DNA of 64,000 nucleotides from Hypericibacter terrae (GCF_008728855.1 NZ_CP042906.1:1860001-1924000), one strand, 5' to 3'. Shown: positions 16,417 through 25,540, counted from the first letter of the stretch. Notes: generated by a model from the letters alone, not told the origin. Made by a program: numbers and translations.

Positions 16417-17190
16417 ATGGGTTCCAAGCGTTTCGAGGGTCGCCATGTGCTGGTTTCGGGCGGGGCCGCCGGCGTGGGCGGCGAGGCTTCGCGGTTGTTC
16501 GCGGCCGAGGGCGCCAAGGTCACGATCGTCGATATCCTGGGCCAGGTCGGGCGCGACCTGGCGGCCGAGCTCACCAAGTCCGGCGCGCAGGCGCTGATGA
16601 TCGAGGCCGACGTTTCGAACGAGGACGCCGTCACCGGCGCGGTCCGTCAGGCGGCCGAGCGCTTCGGTCCGGTCGATGTGCTGCACAACCATGCCGGCAC
16701 CACCATCGTGAAACCGTTCCACGAGACCACCACCGCGGAATGGAAGCGGCTCTTCGACATCAACGTCCACTCCATGTTCTTCATGACCCGCGCGGTCATT
16801 CCGGGAATGCTGAAGAAGGGCAAGGGCGTGGTGGTCAACACCTCGTCGGTGTCGGCGATCCTGGCGACGCCGATGGAGGTCGCCTATTGCTCGACCAAGG
16901 GCGCTTGCCACGTCTTCACCAAGGCGATCGCGACCGAATATCGCGACCAGAACATCCGCTGCAACGCCGTCTGCCCGGGCTTCATCCGCACCGGCCATGG
17001 CTTGCGCGAGATCGACGCGCTCCGCGGTTACGGCGTCAATGTCAGCGAGACCGACATCACCGACATGCAGGGCCGCATCTGCGAGCCGGTCGAGATCGCG
17101 CGCGCGGTGCTGTTCCTGGCGAGCGAGGATGCCAGCTTCATCAATGGCGAGACGCTGTTCGTCGATAACGGCCTGTCGGTCCGGACCTGA
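16417..17190 (+). CDS. SDR-family oxidoreductase
   Basis: A classical short-chain dehydrogenase/reductase of 257 residues using NAD(P)H. It has the cofactor-binding SGGAAGVGGEA (a variant of TGxxxGxG), an acidic residue after strand two (VDILG), NHAG in place of NNAG, the catalytic serine in NTSSVSA and the active-site YCSTK. The ATG at 16417 gives the normal family start KRFEGRHVLVSGG; the frame is open further upstream but that part is not conserved. It stands alone between an IS element and the iron operon, so the substrate cannot be inferred. Confidence 0.88.
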   Translation: MGSKRFEGRHVLVSGGAAGVGGEASRLFAAEGAKVTIVDILGQVGRDLAAELTKSGAQALMIEADVSNEDAVTGAVRQAAERFGPVDVLHNHAGTTIVKPFHETTTAEWKRLFDINVHSMFFMTRAVIPGMLKKGKGVVVNTSSVSAILATPMEVAYCSTKGACHVFTKAIATEYRDQNIRCNAVCPGFIRTGHGLREIDALRGYGVNVSETDITDMQGRICEPVEIARAVLFLASEDASFINGETLFVDNGLSVRT

Positions 17191-17360
17191 GGGCGCAGGC
17201 AGGGGCCCTTCCGGCCGGAATGCCACAGCCGGAAGGAGGGATTCCTATGGGCGTCCCGTGTCCGGGGGTCGGGTCGACCCTCCCCATGCGTCAAAATCGC
17301 CCATTAACTTGCTGATATAAAAACAGAAATTATCCCGGCTTCCCATTGTCGGCTGCCTGT

Positions 17361-17381
17361 GCAAATGATAATCGTTCTTAA
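17361..17381 (+). promoter_or_regulatory. Fur-box-like operator upstream of efeU
   Basis: The sequence GCAAATGATAATCGTTCTTA, 65-85 bases upstream of the efeU start, contains the AATGATAATC block of the Fur consensus with an imperfect inverted half AACGATT. It lies in the only sizeable gap before the iron operon (17191-17445), which otherwise shows nothing recognisable. Iron repression through Fur is inferred. Confidence 0.6.
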
Positions 17382-17445
17382 AATACGAGCCAGGCGCTGA
17401 TCATATCGAGGGGGCGCTCTGCGGCAGCGTTGCGAGTGCGTCTCA

Positions 17446-18288
17446 ATGTTAATTCCCTTTTTGATCATGCTGCGCGAAGGCATCGAGGCCGCGCTCATCG
17501 TCGGCCTGATCGCGAGCTATCTGAAACAGACCGGCCGCGGCGCCTGGATGCCGGTGGTCTGGGTCGGGATTCTCCTCGCCGTCGCCATGTCGCTCTTCGT
17601 CGGCGCCGGGCTGCAATTCGCCAGCGCCGAGTTCCCGCAGAAGATCCAGGAGCTGTTCGAGGCGATCATCGGCTTCGTCGCGGTGGCCGTGCTGACCTCG
17701 ATGGTGTTCTGGATGCGCAAGGTCTCGCGCTCGATCAAGGCCTCGCTCCATGCCTCGGTCGATGCCGCGCTGGCGCATTCGAGCGGGCAGGGCTGGGCCC
17801 TCATCGCCATGATATTCTTCGCGGTCGCGCGCGAAGGCGTGGAATCGGTCTTCTTCCTGCTCGCGATCTTCCAACAGAGCGCCGGCGGCGGCGCGCCGGT
17901 GGGCGCGCTCCTCGGCGTCGTTGTCGCGGCCTTGCTCGGCTATGGCATCTATGTCGGCGGCGTGAAGCTCGATCTGCGCCGCTTCTTCCGCTGGACCGGC
18001 GTCTTCGTCCTCGTCGTCGCGGCGGGGATTCTCGCGGGCGCGCTGCGCTCGCTGCATGAGGCGGGCATCTGGAACCATCTCCAGTCCGTCGTCTTCGATC
18101 TGAGCGGCACGCTGCCGATGGACAGCCCGGTGGGCACGATCTTCGCCGGCTTCTTCGGCTATCAGGACGCCCCGACCCTGGGCGCCGTCATCGCCTATGT
18201 GGTCTTCCTGGCGGTCACGCTGTTCCTCTTCCTGTCGCCGCCGATGGTCCGTCCGGCCGTCGTTCCCACCAACCAGCCGAACCGTTGA
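17446..18288 (+). CDS. efeU: Ferrous/ferric iron permease EfeU (FTR1 family)
   Basis: A membrane protein of 280 residues with about seven helices. It carries the two REGxE iron-binding motifs of the Ftr1/EfeU family, REGIE at residues 10-14 and REGVE at 129-133. It is the first gene of a four-gene operon with efeO, efeB and efeM, and probably forms the inner-membrane channel of that system. The ATG at 17446 places the first motif immediately after the start, as in other family members. Confidence 0.93.
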   Translation: MLIPFLIMLREGIEAALIVGLIASYLKQTGRGAWMPVVWVGILLAVAMSLFVGAGLQFASAEFPQKIQELFEAIIGFVAVAVLTSMVFWMRKVSRSIKASLHASVDAALAHSSGQGWALIAMIFFAVAREGVESVFFLLAIFQQSAGGGAPVGALLGVVVAALLGYGIYVGGVKLDLRRFFRWTGVFVLVVAAGILAGALRSLHEAGIWNHLQSVVFDLSGTLPMDSPVGTIFAGFFGYQDAPTLGAVIAYVVFLAVTLFLFLSPPMVRPAVVPTNQPNR

Positions 18289-18310
18289 CGGAAAGACCGC
18301 ACCCCTCGCC

Positions 18311-19504
18311 ATGGCGACCAGATCTTCTGCCCCGACTTCCGGCCCCTCCCATCAGACGCTGATGAAGCTCGCCATTCTCGGTGCGCTCGCCCTGGTGATC
18401 GTCGCCGGCGTGGTTTTCTATCTCGCCTCGCAGGCGGCGAAGCATTCGGCAACACCCGGCGGTGCATTGACGGTGACCATCGGCGATGCGACCTGCGATC
18501 CCAACGAGATCACGGTGCCCGCGGGCCCGACCCGCTTCGAGATCGTCAACAAATCGAGCCGCACGGTCGAATGGGAGATCCTCGACGGCGTCTATGTCGT
18601 CGAGGAGCGCGAGAACATCACGCCGGGCCTGAGCCGGACGATGACGGTCAAGCTCCTGCCCGGCGACTATGAGATCACCTGCGGCCTGCTCAGCAATCCG
18701 CGCGGCAAGCTCCATGTGACGCCCTCGGCCGCATCCGACGCCGAGGCGGCCAAGCCCTCGATGGTCGCCTTCATCGGGCCGCTCGCCGAATACAAGGTGT
18801 TCCTGGTGCTGGAGACGAACGCGCTGGTCGCGGCGACGCAGTCCTTCACCGATGCCGTCAAGGCCGGCGATGTCGAGCTCGCCAAGACGCTCTATGAGCC
18901 GGCGCGCGTTTCCTACAAGCATATCGAACCGGTGGCCGACCGCTTCGCCGATCTCGACACGGCGATCAATGCGCGCGCGGTCTATTTCGAGAAGCAGGAG
19001 GAGGATCCCGCTTTCGGCGGCTTCCATCGCCTCGAATACGGGCTCTTCGCCAAGCACAGCACCGAGGGCTTGGCGCCATTCGCCGACAAGCTCCTGGCCG
19101 ACGTGACGGCGCTGCAGCAGCGAGTTCGCGAGCTGCAGGTGCCGCCGGAGACGCTCGCGGCCAGCGCCGCGCGGCTGTTGAACAAGGTTGCCGACAGCGC
19201 TGCGGCCGGCGACGAGGACCGCTACAGCCATACCGATCTGGCGGACTTCCAGGCCAATGTCGAAGGCAGCCGCAAGATCGTCACGCTGCTGCGGCCTTTG
19301 ACCGAGAAGGCCAATCCGGATCTGGCGAAGAGCCTCGACGCGCAGATCGAGGCGACCCTGGCCAAGCTCGCCAGCTTCAAGCAACAGGACCAGTACCCCG
19401 CTTACGACCGGCTGAGCGAGGCGGACCGGACGGCGATCGCCGGCCAATTGCGCGCGCTCGCCGCGGAGATCGCGAAGCTCAATGCCGCTCTTGGATTGGA
19501 ATGA
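18311..19504 (+). CDS. efeO: Periplasmic iron-binding protein EfeO (cupredoxin plus imelysin/M75)
   Basis: A protein of 397 residues with an N-terminal membrane anchor or uncleaved signal (LAILGALALVIVAGVVFYLA), a cupredoxin domain (TVTIGDATCDPNEITVPAG to about residue 135, with DYEITCGLL) and a C-terminal M75/imelysin domain with the HxxE motif at residues 239-242 (FHRLEYGLF). It delivers iron to EfeU. I chose the ATG at 18311, 22 bases after efeU; the longer frame reads into efeU. The stop codon overlaps the ATG at 19501, but efeB more likely starts at 19522. Confidence 0.92.
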   Translation: MATRSSAPTSGPSHQTLMKLAILGALALVIVAGVVFYLASQAAKHSATPGGALTVTIGDATCDPNEITVPAGPTRFEIVNKSSRTVEWEILDGVYVVEERENITPGLSRTMTVKLLPGDYEITCGLLSNPRGKLHVTPSAASDAEAAKPSMVAFIGPLAEYKVFLVLETNALVAATQSFTDAVKAGDVELAKTLYEPARVSYKHIEPVADRFADLDTAINARAVYFEKQEEDPAFGGFHRLEYGLFAKHSTEGLAPFADKLLADVTALQQRVRELQVPPETLAASAARLLNKVADSAAAGDEDRYSHTDLADFQANVEGSRKIVTLLRPLTEKANPDLAKSLDAQIEATLAKLASFKQQDQYPAYDRLSEADRTAIAGQLRALAAEIAKLNAALGLE

Positions 19505-19521
19505 ACCGCGGAGGCGGTGAG

Positions 19522-20844
19522 ATGAAAGATCGCAAACCCGACGAACCGATTTCGACCGGTCCCACCTCGACCAGCCGGCGCCGTGTTCTGATCGGGTTGG
19601 GTGCCGCCGGCGGCGCTTTGACCGGAAGCCTGATGACGGGAACTCCGGCCTCGGCCCAAACGGAGAATGTCACCAACGCGCCGATCAGCGACAAGACGCA
19701 GGAGCGCCAGCCTTTCTACGGGCTGCGCCAGTCCGGCATCGTTACATCGCGTCCGGCGAACGGCATGGTCGCCAGCTTCGACGTCCTGGCGAAGACGCCG
19801 GCCGATCTGGTGCGGATGTTCCAGACACTGACCGAGCGCATCGCCTTCCTGACCCAGGGCGGCGAGCCGCCGGCGCTCGATCCGAAACTGCCGCCGGCGG
19901 ACAACGGCATCCTGGGCCCGGTGGTGATTCCGGACAATCTGACGATCACCGTTTCGGTCGGTGCGTCGCTGTTCGACGATCGGTTCGGGTTGAAGCGCCT
20001 CAAGCCGGCGCGCCTCGTCCGGATGACGAGTTTCCCCAACGACGCGCTCGACGCCTCGCTTTGCCATGGCGACCTGTCGCTGCAGATCTCGTCGAACACG
20101 GCCGATACCAACATCCATGCGCTGCGCGACATCGTGAAGAAGCTGCCGGATCTGCTCCTGCTGCGCTGGAAGCAGGAAGGCTCGGTCCCGGCCTTGCCGG
20201 TGAAGGCGGGTGTGCCGCCGGAGAGCGCGCGCAACTTCCTGGGTTTCCGCGACGGCTCGGCCAATCCCAGCCCGCAGGATTCCGGTCTGATGGAGCGCAT
20301 CGTCTGGGTGCAGAAGGACAGCGACGAGCCGGGCTGGGCCACGAACGGCAGCTATCAGGCGGTCCGCATCATCCGCAATTTCGTGGAGCGCTGGGACCGC
20401 ACGCCGCTGCAGGAGCAGCAGAATATCATCGGGCGCCACAAGGCGACCGGCGCGCCGATGCAGGGCGGGACCGAGCATGACGTTCCCGATTACGCGGGCG
20501 ATCCGGAAGGCAAGGTCACGCCGCTGGATGCGCATATCCGCATGGCCAACCCGCGCACCCATGGATCGGAGGCCAATCTGATCCTGCGCCGCCCCTTCAA
20601 TTACTCGAACGGCGTCACGAAGTCGGGCCAGCTCGATCAGGGGCTGCTGTTCATTGCCTATCAGTCGGACCTGGAGAAGGGGTTCATCACGGTCCAGAAG
20701 CGGCTCGCCGGCGAGCCGCTCGAGGAATACATCAAGCCAATCGGCGGCGGATTCTTCTTCACCCTGCCCGGCGTCGCCAATGAGAGGGATTTTTTGGGCC
20801 GGACTTTGCTCGAAGCTGCCGGTAGCGCTCAGCCCGGCAACTGA
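19522..20844 (+). CDS. efeB: Dye-decolourising peroxidase EfeB, Tat-exported
   Basis: A haem peroxidase/deferrochelatase of 440 residues in the periplasm. The N-terminus has a Tat signal (STSRRRVLIGLGAAGG, arginines at 19-21) ending at TPASAQ, and the DyP signature GFRDGSANP holds the distal aspartate. Two ATGs are possible: 19501 overlaps the efeO stop, but 19522 has GGAGGCG at good spacing and is preferred. In the Efe system EfeB oxidises ferrous iron or processes haem before uptake. Confidence 0.93.
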   Translation: MKDRKPDEPISTGPTSTSRRRVLIGLGAAGGALTGSLMTGTPASAQTENVTNAPISDKTQERQPFYGLRQSGIVTSRPANGMVASFDVLAKTPADLVRMFQTLTERIAFLTQGGEPPALDPKLPPADNGILGPVVIPDNLTITVSVGASLFDDRFGLKRLKPARLVRMTSFPNDALDASLCHGDLSLQISSNTADTNIHALRDIVKKLPDLLLLRWKQEGSVPALPVKAGVPPESARNFLGFRDGSANPSPQDSGLMERIVWVQKDSDEPGWATNGSYQAVRIIRNFVERWDRTPLQEQQNIIGRHKATGAPMQGGTEHDVPDYAGDPEGKVTPLDAHIRMANPRTHGSEANLILRRPFNYSNGVTKSGQLDQGLLFIAYQSDLEKGFITVQKRLAGEPLEEYIKPIGGGFFFTLPGVANERDFLGRTLLEAAGSAQPGN

Positions 20845-20875
20845 CAACACTCATCAGAAGACAGGAGCTTTCGAC

Positions 20876-21703
20876 ATGACGTTACGCCGTCCTCTCATGG
20901 CCGCTGCACTGGCCTTGGCGCTGGGCAGCATGGCAGGGTCCGCCCGTGCCGCCGTGGCGCCGATGGATCTCGTCGGCCCGGTGTCCGAATACAAGATCTA
21001 TGTGTCCGAGAAGCTGCAGAAGCTGGTGGCCGACACCAAGGCCTTCACCGACGCCGTCAAGGCCGGCGACATCGAGAAGGCCAAGGCGCTGTTCGGCCCG
21101 ACCCGCATGAGCTACGAGGCGATCGAGCCGGTCGCCGAGCTGTTCAGCGATCTCGATGTGGCGATCGATTCGCGCGCCGACGATTACGAGCATGCCGAAG
21201 CGGATCCGGGCTTTCCGGGCTTCCATCGCATCGAATACGGCCTCTGGGCGCAGAACAGCACCAAGGATCTCGGCCCCATCGCCGGCAAGCTGATGGCCGA
21301 CGTCAATGAGCTCAGCAAGCGCATCGCCGAGCTCACCTTCCCGCCGGAGAAGGTCGTGGGCGGCGCTGCCGCGCTGATGGAGGAAGTCGCCGCCACGAAG
21401 ATCTCCGGCGAAGAGGATCGCTACAGCCATACCGATCTCTACGACTTCCAGGGCAATTTCGACGGCTCGCGCAAGATCTTCGAGCTGTTCCGCCCCCTGG
21501 TCGAGAAGGACGATCCGGCCTTCGTGAAGAAGGTCGCCGACAACTTCCAGACGCTTGAGACGACGCTGGCCAAGTACAAGAAGGGCGACGGCTTCGAGCT
21601 CTATGACAAGCTGACCGACGAGGACCGCAAGGTTCTCGCCGGCGCCGTCAACACGCTGGCCGAGGATCTGTCGCAGCTGCGCGGCAAGCTCGGATTGAAT
21701 TGA
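20876..21703 (+). CDS. efeM: EfeM: stand-alone M75/imelysin iron-uptake protein
   Basis: A periplasmic protein of 275 residues with a cleavable signal peptide (MAAALALALGSMAGSARA) and only the M75 domain, with HxxE at residues 117-120 (FHRIEYGLW). It is clearly paralogous to the C-terminal half of EfeO (shared AFTDAVKAGD, EEDRYSHTDL) but lacks the cupredoxin domain. The ATG at 20876 has AGGAGCT upstream; the longer frame overlaps efeB and is not coding. It closes the operon and is followed by a repeat and a terminator. Confidence 0.92.
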   Translation: MTLRRPLMAAALALALGSMAGSARAAVAPMDLVGPVSEYKIYVSEKLQKLVADTKAFTDAVKAGDIEKAKALFGPTRMSYEAIEPVAELFSDLDVAIDSRADDYEHAEADPGFPGFHRIEYGLWAQNSTKDLGPIAGKLMADVNELSKRIAELTFPPEKVVGGAAALMEEVAATKISGEEDRYSHTDLYDFQGNFDGSRKIFELFRPLVEKDDPAFVKKVADNFQTLETTLAKYKKGDGFELYDKLTDEDRKVLAGAVNTLAEDLSQLRGKLGLN

Positions 21704-21718
21704 GGTTGTTGACGTAGT

Positions 21719-21770
21719 CCCCCGTCACCCCCGAACCCTGATCTCCTCCCCCTCAAAGGGGGAAGGTGAA
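21719..21770. repeat. GC-rich palindromic repeat downstream of efeM
   Basis: A further copy of the dispersed hairpin family seen at 13369 and 14727, with the core CCTCCCCCTCAAAGGGGGAAGG, placed in the 3' untranslated region of the iron operon. Confidence 0.6.
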
Positions 21771-21816
21771 TAAGAACAGGAAGGGGTAGGGCTTGACAGC
21801 TGAAGATCGAGAAGAG

Positions 21817-21851
21817 CCGCGATGGCCCTCGGGCCATCGCGGTTTTCTTTT
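21817..21851 (+). terminator. Rho-independent terminator of the efe operon
   Basis: A perfect 12-bp stem (CCGCGATGGCCC / GGGCCATCGCGG) with a two-base loop is followed by TTTTCTTTT. It terminates the plus-strand iron operon just before the convergent P450 gene ends; on the minus strand the U-tract is poor. Confidence 0.9.
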
Positions 21852-21856
21852 GCGCC

Positions 21857-23044
21857 TCAGTTCGGCGTGAAGGTCACATGGAGCGAGGTCGGTGCCCGGA
21901 ACTCCCAGCCGCGGAATTGCGGCGGCCGGTCGGGCACCAGGGCCAGATCGGGGAGCCGCTGCAGGAGAAAACGCAGCAGCGAGATCACGAGACGCTGGGC
22001 GAACCAGCGTCCGGCGCAGAAATGCGATCCGAAGCCATAGGCCGCATGCCCGGTCTCGGTCCGGTGGATATCGAACCGATCCGGGTCGCGATAGCGGGCC
22101 TCGTCGCGGCAGGCCGAGGAAATGACCGAGGCGACCGGCGCGTCTGCCGGAATGGCGACCCCGCCCAGCTCCATGTCCCGGGTGGCGCGGCGCATCTGGG
22201 TGCCGATGGGCGCCACCCAGCGCAAGCCTTCGTCGGCCGCTTTGGGCAGCAGCGCGTCGAAGTCCTTCATCAGCGCCGCATATTGGGCAGGGTCGGACAG
22301 CAGCGCCACCAGCGTCGAGGCGGCGCCATGGCCGGGTTCCTGCATGCCGCCCAGGAGCGCGATCTTGATGGAGGGAAGCAGGAAGGCGCGCGGGCGGGTC
22401 TGGCCCGGCGGCATGCCGTCATGGAGCATATGCGAGATGGCCGAGCCGTCGGGCTCGCGCTCGAGCCGCTCGAAGATCGGAACGATGGCGGCGTCGACCT
22501 CCTTGTTGATCGGATCGGAAATCGCGAGCTTCGCCGGATCGTTCTCGTAATTGGCGGCACCGATGGCGAGGCCATGGAACCAGCGCAGCAGCGTCTCGGC
22601 ATCGACATGGCCGAAGCCCAGCGAGCGGGCGAGGCAGAGGCTCGAGACCGGCTCGAAATAATCGGCGATGAGATTGGCGTGACCGCGCGGGGCGAGGCGG
22701 TCGAGATAGTCCTCGATGATCGGATTGGCCAGCCCATCGATATAGTCGGCGACGGTGCGCGGCTTGTATTTCGTGTCGAAGCCCCGGCGCAGCTCGCCAT
22801 GGACCGGGCCGTCGCTGGTCAGGATGGTCGGCTTGCCCATGGAGCGCTCGACCGGCGAGCTCGGTACCTCGGCCCCGAACAGGCCGGTATTCTTGCTGAC
22901 GAACTCCACATCCTGCCAACGGGTCACGAACCAGACATTGGCGGCCGGGACCCAGGCGACCGGCGCCTCGCGCCGCAGCCGGGCGAAGATCGGGTAGGGG
23001 TCCTCGTCGAGCGCCTCGACGGTGATCTGATCGGCGAAGGCCAT
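21857..23044 (-). CDS. Cytochrome P450
   Basis: A soluble bacterial P450 of 395 residues. The haem-binding loop is YGFGSHFCAGRWFA with the axial cysteine at 343; the ExxR helix is seen as EGLRW, followed by the R-containing MRRATRD meander. The usual I-helix (A/G)Gx(D/E)T motif is degenerate (LLGGMQEPGHGAAS), lacking the acid-threonine pair, which may alter proton delivery. It needs a ferredoxin and reductase, which are encoded at 32492-34062. It is separated from the upstream APC permease by a strong terminator, so it probably has its own promoter or relies on readthrough. Substrate unknown. Confidence 0.9.
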   Translation of the reverse strand: MAFADQITVEALDEDPYPIFARLRREAPVAWVPAANVWFVTRWQDVEFVSKNTGLFGAEVPSSPVERSMGKPTILTSDGPVHGELRRGFDTKYKPRTVADYIDGLANPIIEDYLDRLAPRGHANLIADYFEPVSSLCLARSLGFGHVDAETLLRWFHGLAIGAANYENDPAKLAISDPINKEVDAAIVPIFERLEREPDGSAISHMLHDGMPPGQTRPRAFLLPSIKIALLGGMQEPGHGAASTLVALLSDPAQYAALMKDFDALLPKAADEGLRWVAPIGTQMRRATRDMELGGVAIPADAPVASVISSACRDEARYRDPDRFDIHRTETGHAAYGFGSHFCAGRWFAQRLVISLLRFLLQRLPDLALVPDRPPQFRGWEFRAPTSLHVTFTPN

Positions 23045-23081
23045 TGGCGCTGCTCCCGCTTCGGGGACCTGCCCCGGGACG

Positions 23082-23110
23082 AAAAAGGCCAGGGGCGGGG
23101 CCCCTGGCCT
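23082..23110 (-). terminator. Rho-independent terminator of the APC permease gene
   Basis: On the minus strand a 9-bp stem (GGCCAGGGG / CCCCTGGCC) with a five-base loop is followed directly by TTTTT. It lies 27 bases after the permease stop and upstream of the P450 gene. Confidence 0.9.
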
Positions 23111-23136
23111 GATCTCGTCAGGTTGTTGCTGCCCGT

Positions 23137-24600
23137 CTATTCACCCGATTGATTGGCGCCGAGCCGGGCAAAGCGCGCCGCCGAGCTCTGCTTGAGCCTG
23201 GCGGCCGCGATGATGCCGAGCACGGCCGCGACCGGCACGAGGATCGGCAGGCCGATGGCCAGGGCCGGCTGGGCGCCGGTGAGCGCGTCGAAATGAATCA
23301 CCACCAGCACCGCGATGATCGCCAGGAGCGCGCCGGCGGCCAACGGCGCCAGCATCGTCCTGAAGGTCGAGGACTCCAGTCCCCGCGAGCGCCCGAAGAA
23401 GGCGATGACGGAGAAGGACGCCAACGCCATCAGCACGATGACGCTCAAGGTCGCGACGTTGGTCAGCCAGGTGAAGAGCGCCAGGACCGGATCCTGGCCG
23501 GTGACGACGAAGATGGCCAGCACGATCACGGCCAGGATCGTCTGCAGGACAGACCCCAGATGCGGGCTCTGATGGGTGGCATGGGTCTTGCTGAGCCCCA
23601 CCGGCAGCAGGCCCTCGCGGCCGAGCACATAGAAGTAGCGGGCAGCCGCATTGTGGAAGGCGAGGAGTGCGGCAAAGACGCTCGAGATCATGAGCAGGCT
23701 CATGATGGTGGTCAGCGCCGAGTTGGCATACTGGTCCGAAAGGCCGAACACGAAGCTGGTCGGGTCCTGCAGGCCCTGCAATGTCGGCAGCAGCTTGTCC
23801 GGGCCGGTGGCGAGGACCATGCACCAGGTCGAGAGGGTGTAGAAGACGCCGATCAGCAGCACCGAGAGATAGGTCGCGCGCGGGACGGTCCGCTCGGGAT
23901 CGCGCGCCTCCTCGCTGTAGATCGTCGTCGCCTCGAAGCCCATGAAGGCCGCGAAGCAGAGCAGCATGCCGATGGTGGTCGAGCCGCTGAAGAAGGCATC
24001 GGGCGTGAAGCTGGTGAAGCCGATGCCCTCGGCGCCGCCCGCGCCCAGGATGGTGGCGTCGAGGATCAGGACCGCGATGTACTCGGCGATGACCAGCACT
24101 GCGAGCACCTTGGCCGAGAGGTCGATCTGCCGATAGCCGAGCACGGCGATGACCGCCATGGCGATGAGCGACCAGACCCACCAGGGCAGGTCGATACCGA
24201 CGATGCTCGACAAGGTTCCCGCCGTGACCGCGCCGAACAGGCCGAGGAGGCCGATTTGCATGGTGTTGTAGGCGAGGACGGCGATATAGGCGGCAGCGCC
24301 GCCGGCTATGCCGCCGAGGCCGCGCGAGGTGAAGGCGAAGAAGGAGCCGGCATTGGCGATATGCCGGGCCATCGTCGTATAGCCGACCGAGAACAGCAGC
24401 AGGATCAAGGTCACGACCAGCACGGCGGCCGGAACGCCCGGGCCGTTGCCGAACAGCATCGCGATCGGATAGCCGCCGGCGACTGCCGTCAGCGGTGCCG
24501 CGGCCGAAACCACGAAAAAGGTCACGGCGGCAACGCCGAGCACGTTGCGCCGGAGCCGGTCAGGTGACGTCCCGACCGAGGTTGTCGTCGATTGAGCCAT
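23137..24600 (-). CDS. APC-superfamily amino acid/amine permease
   Basis: An inner-membrane transporter of 487 residues with about twelve hydrophobic helices. The N-terminal block (NVLGVAAVTFFVVSAAAPLT) and the segment GFEATTIYSEEARDPERTVP are typical of APC-family permeases. The ATG at 24600 has AGGGGAGGA upstream; the frame stays open for another 850 bases but that part is the antisense of marR. It is transcribed divergently from marR, and a palindrome that matches the one before the catabolic operon lies between them, so it likely imports the substrate of that operon. Confidence 0.88.
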   Translation of the reverse strand: MAQSTTTSVGTSPDRLRRNVLGVAAVTFFVVSAAAPLTAVAGGYPIAMLFGNGPGVPAAVLVVTLILLLFSVGYTTMARHIANAGSFFAFTSRGLGGIAGGAAAYIAVLAYNTMQIGLLGLFGAVTAGTLSSIVGIDLPWWVWSLIAMAVIAVLGYRQIDLSAKVLAVLVIAEYIAVLILDATILGAGGAEGIGFTSFTPDAFFSGSTTIGMLLCFAAFMGFEATTIYSEEARDPERTVPRATYLSVLLIGVFYTLSTWCMVLATGPDKLLPTLQGLQDPTSFVFGLSDQYANSALTTIMSLLMISSVFAALLAFHNAAARYFYVLGREGLLPVGLSKTHATHQSPHLGSVLQTILAVIVLAIFVVTGQDPVLALFTWLTNVATLSVIVLMALASFSVIAFFGRSRGLESSTFRTMLAPLAAGALLAIIAVLVVIHFDALTGAQPALAIGLPILVPVAAVLGIIAAARLKQSSAARFARLGANQSGE

Positions 24601-24745
24601 GCTGTCCTCCCCTGACACGCACGAGGGGCCGAACGATCTCGGGTCCCCCGCCATCCTGTTGCGGCTCGGAAGAGGCCATCCGCCCCTCGGCCGGACTACA
24701 CGCTCCGGCATGGCCTCGCGGTCATGCACGGCGTGCTTTTCGTTC

Positions 24746-24762
24746 ATTCGATGTCGAACGAT
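24746..24762. promoter_or_regulatory. Putative MarR operator in the permease-marR gap
   Basis: ATTCGATGTCGAACGAT is an imperfect palindrome that differs at one base from the site at 25754-25770. It lies in the 298-base gap between the divergent permease and marR genes, which otherwise holds nothing recognisable, fitting joint control and autoregulation. Confidence 0.65.
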
Positions 24763-24898
24763 AATACAGAGGCTGAACCGGAGCAAGAGAGCCGTCGGGG
24801 CGGGCGGACCGCAAAAGACCGGGAATGTTTCGGCGCCGCTGTTTCGGTTTCGCCCGGCGGTGCTATAACCGGCGCCGACGCTCGATCGGGAGTTCGCC

Positions 24899-25507
24899 TT
24901 GACCAAGACACGCCGCATTGCAGCAAAGCCTGGCACTTCCTCGGGAGGCCGCGATGGGACAGCCGCGGCCAAGGATAAGAAGCCGCGGGGCCGGCGTTCG
25001 CAGAAGCCGCTGGCCGAGCTCCTGGGCGAGCGGCGGGTCGCCGGCCTCGGCATCAATCTCGACTCCATGGCGCTCGTCTCGAACATCCATCGCGCCTCGG
25101 GCTTCATCCGGCAGCATTTCGAGCGCAGCGTCCTGAAGGAGCCCGATCTCCACTGGTCGGCCTTCGTGGTGCTCTGGTGCCTCTGGATCTTCGGCGAGCT
25201 CGAGACGCGACGCCTGGCGATCGAAGCCGGCGTGGCGAAGAGCACGCTTTCCAGCATTCTCAACATGCTCGAGGGACGCAAGCTGCTGCGCCGGCGCACC
25301 AACGAGCTGGAGCGCCGCCTCGTCATCGTCAATCTGACGGCCGCCGGGACGGAGCTGATCAGCAAGCTGTTTCCGAAGTTCAACGCCGAGGAAACCCGGA
25401 TCGTCGCCAAGCTGACGGCGCGGCAGATGGAATCCGCGACCGATGCCATCCGCATGATTCTGGCGACGATCGGCGAGATGGACGGACCGGTCGGCGAGGA
25501 CGGCTAG
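24899..25507 (+). CDS. MarR-family transcriptional regulator
   Basis: A DNA-binding protein of 202 residues, with a basic N-terminal tail and a winged helix: LHWSAFVVLWCLWIFGELET, then the recognition part ETRRLAIEAGVAKSTLSSIL and the wing RRRTNELERRLVIVNLT. The frame begins with TTG at 24899; there is no earlier ATG, and the next ATG (25068) would still keep the DNA-binding domain. It stands between the permease and a catabolic operon with hpaE and hpaD homologues, the position of HpaR-type MarR repressors of homoprotocatechuate degradation. The ligand is unknown. Confidence 0.85.
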   Translation: MTKTRRIAAKPGTSSGGRDGTAAAKDKKPRGRRSQKPLAELLGERRVAGLGINLDSMALVSNIHRASGFIRQHFERSVLKEPDLHWSAFVVLWCLWIFGELETRRLAIEAGVAKSTLSSILNMLEGRKLLRRRTNELERRLVIVNLTAAGTELISKLFPKFNAEETRIVAKLTARQMESATDAIRMILATIGEMDGPVGEDG

Positions 25508-25540
25508 ACGGAGGAGGGCTAGCGACTGGAAAGAACTCAC

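Noticed and set aside
23149-24567. Open frame of 472 codons on the plus strand through the permease gene
   Set aside because: The translation is a low-complexity run of charged residues and glycine without family features; the minus-strand permease explains the sequence.
24601-25455. N-terminal extension of the permease frame by about 285 codons
   Set aside because: The extension is antisense to marR and runs through the operator; the ATG at 24600 has a good ribosome site and the correct family start.
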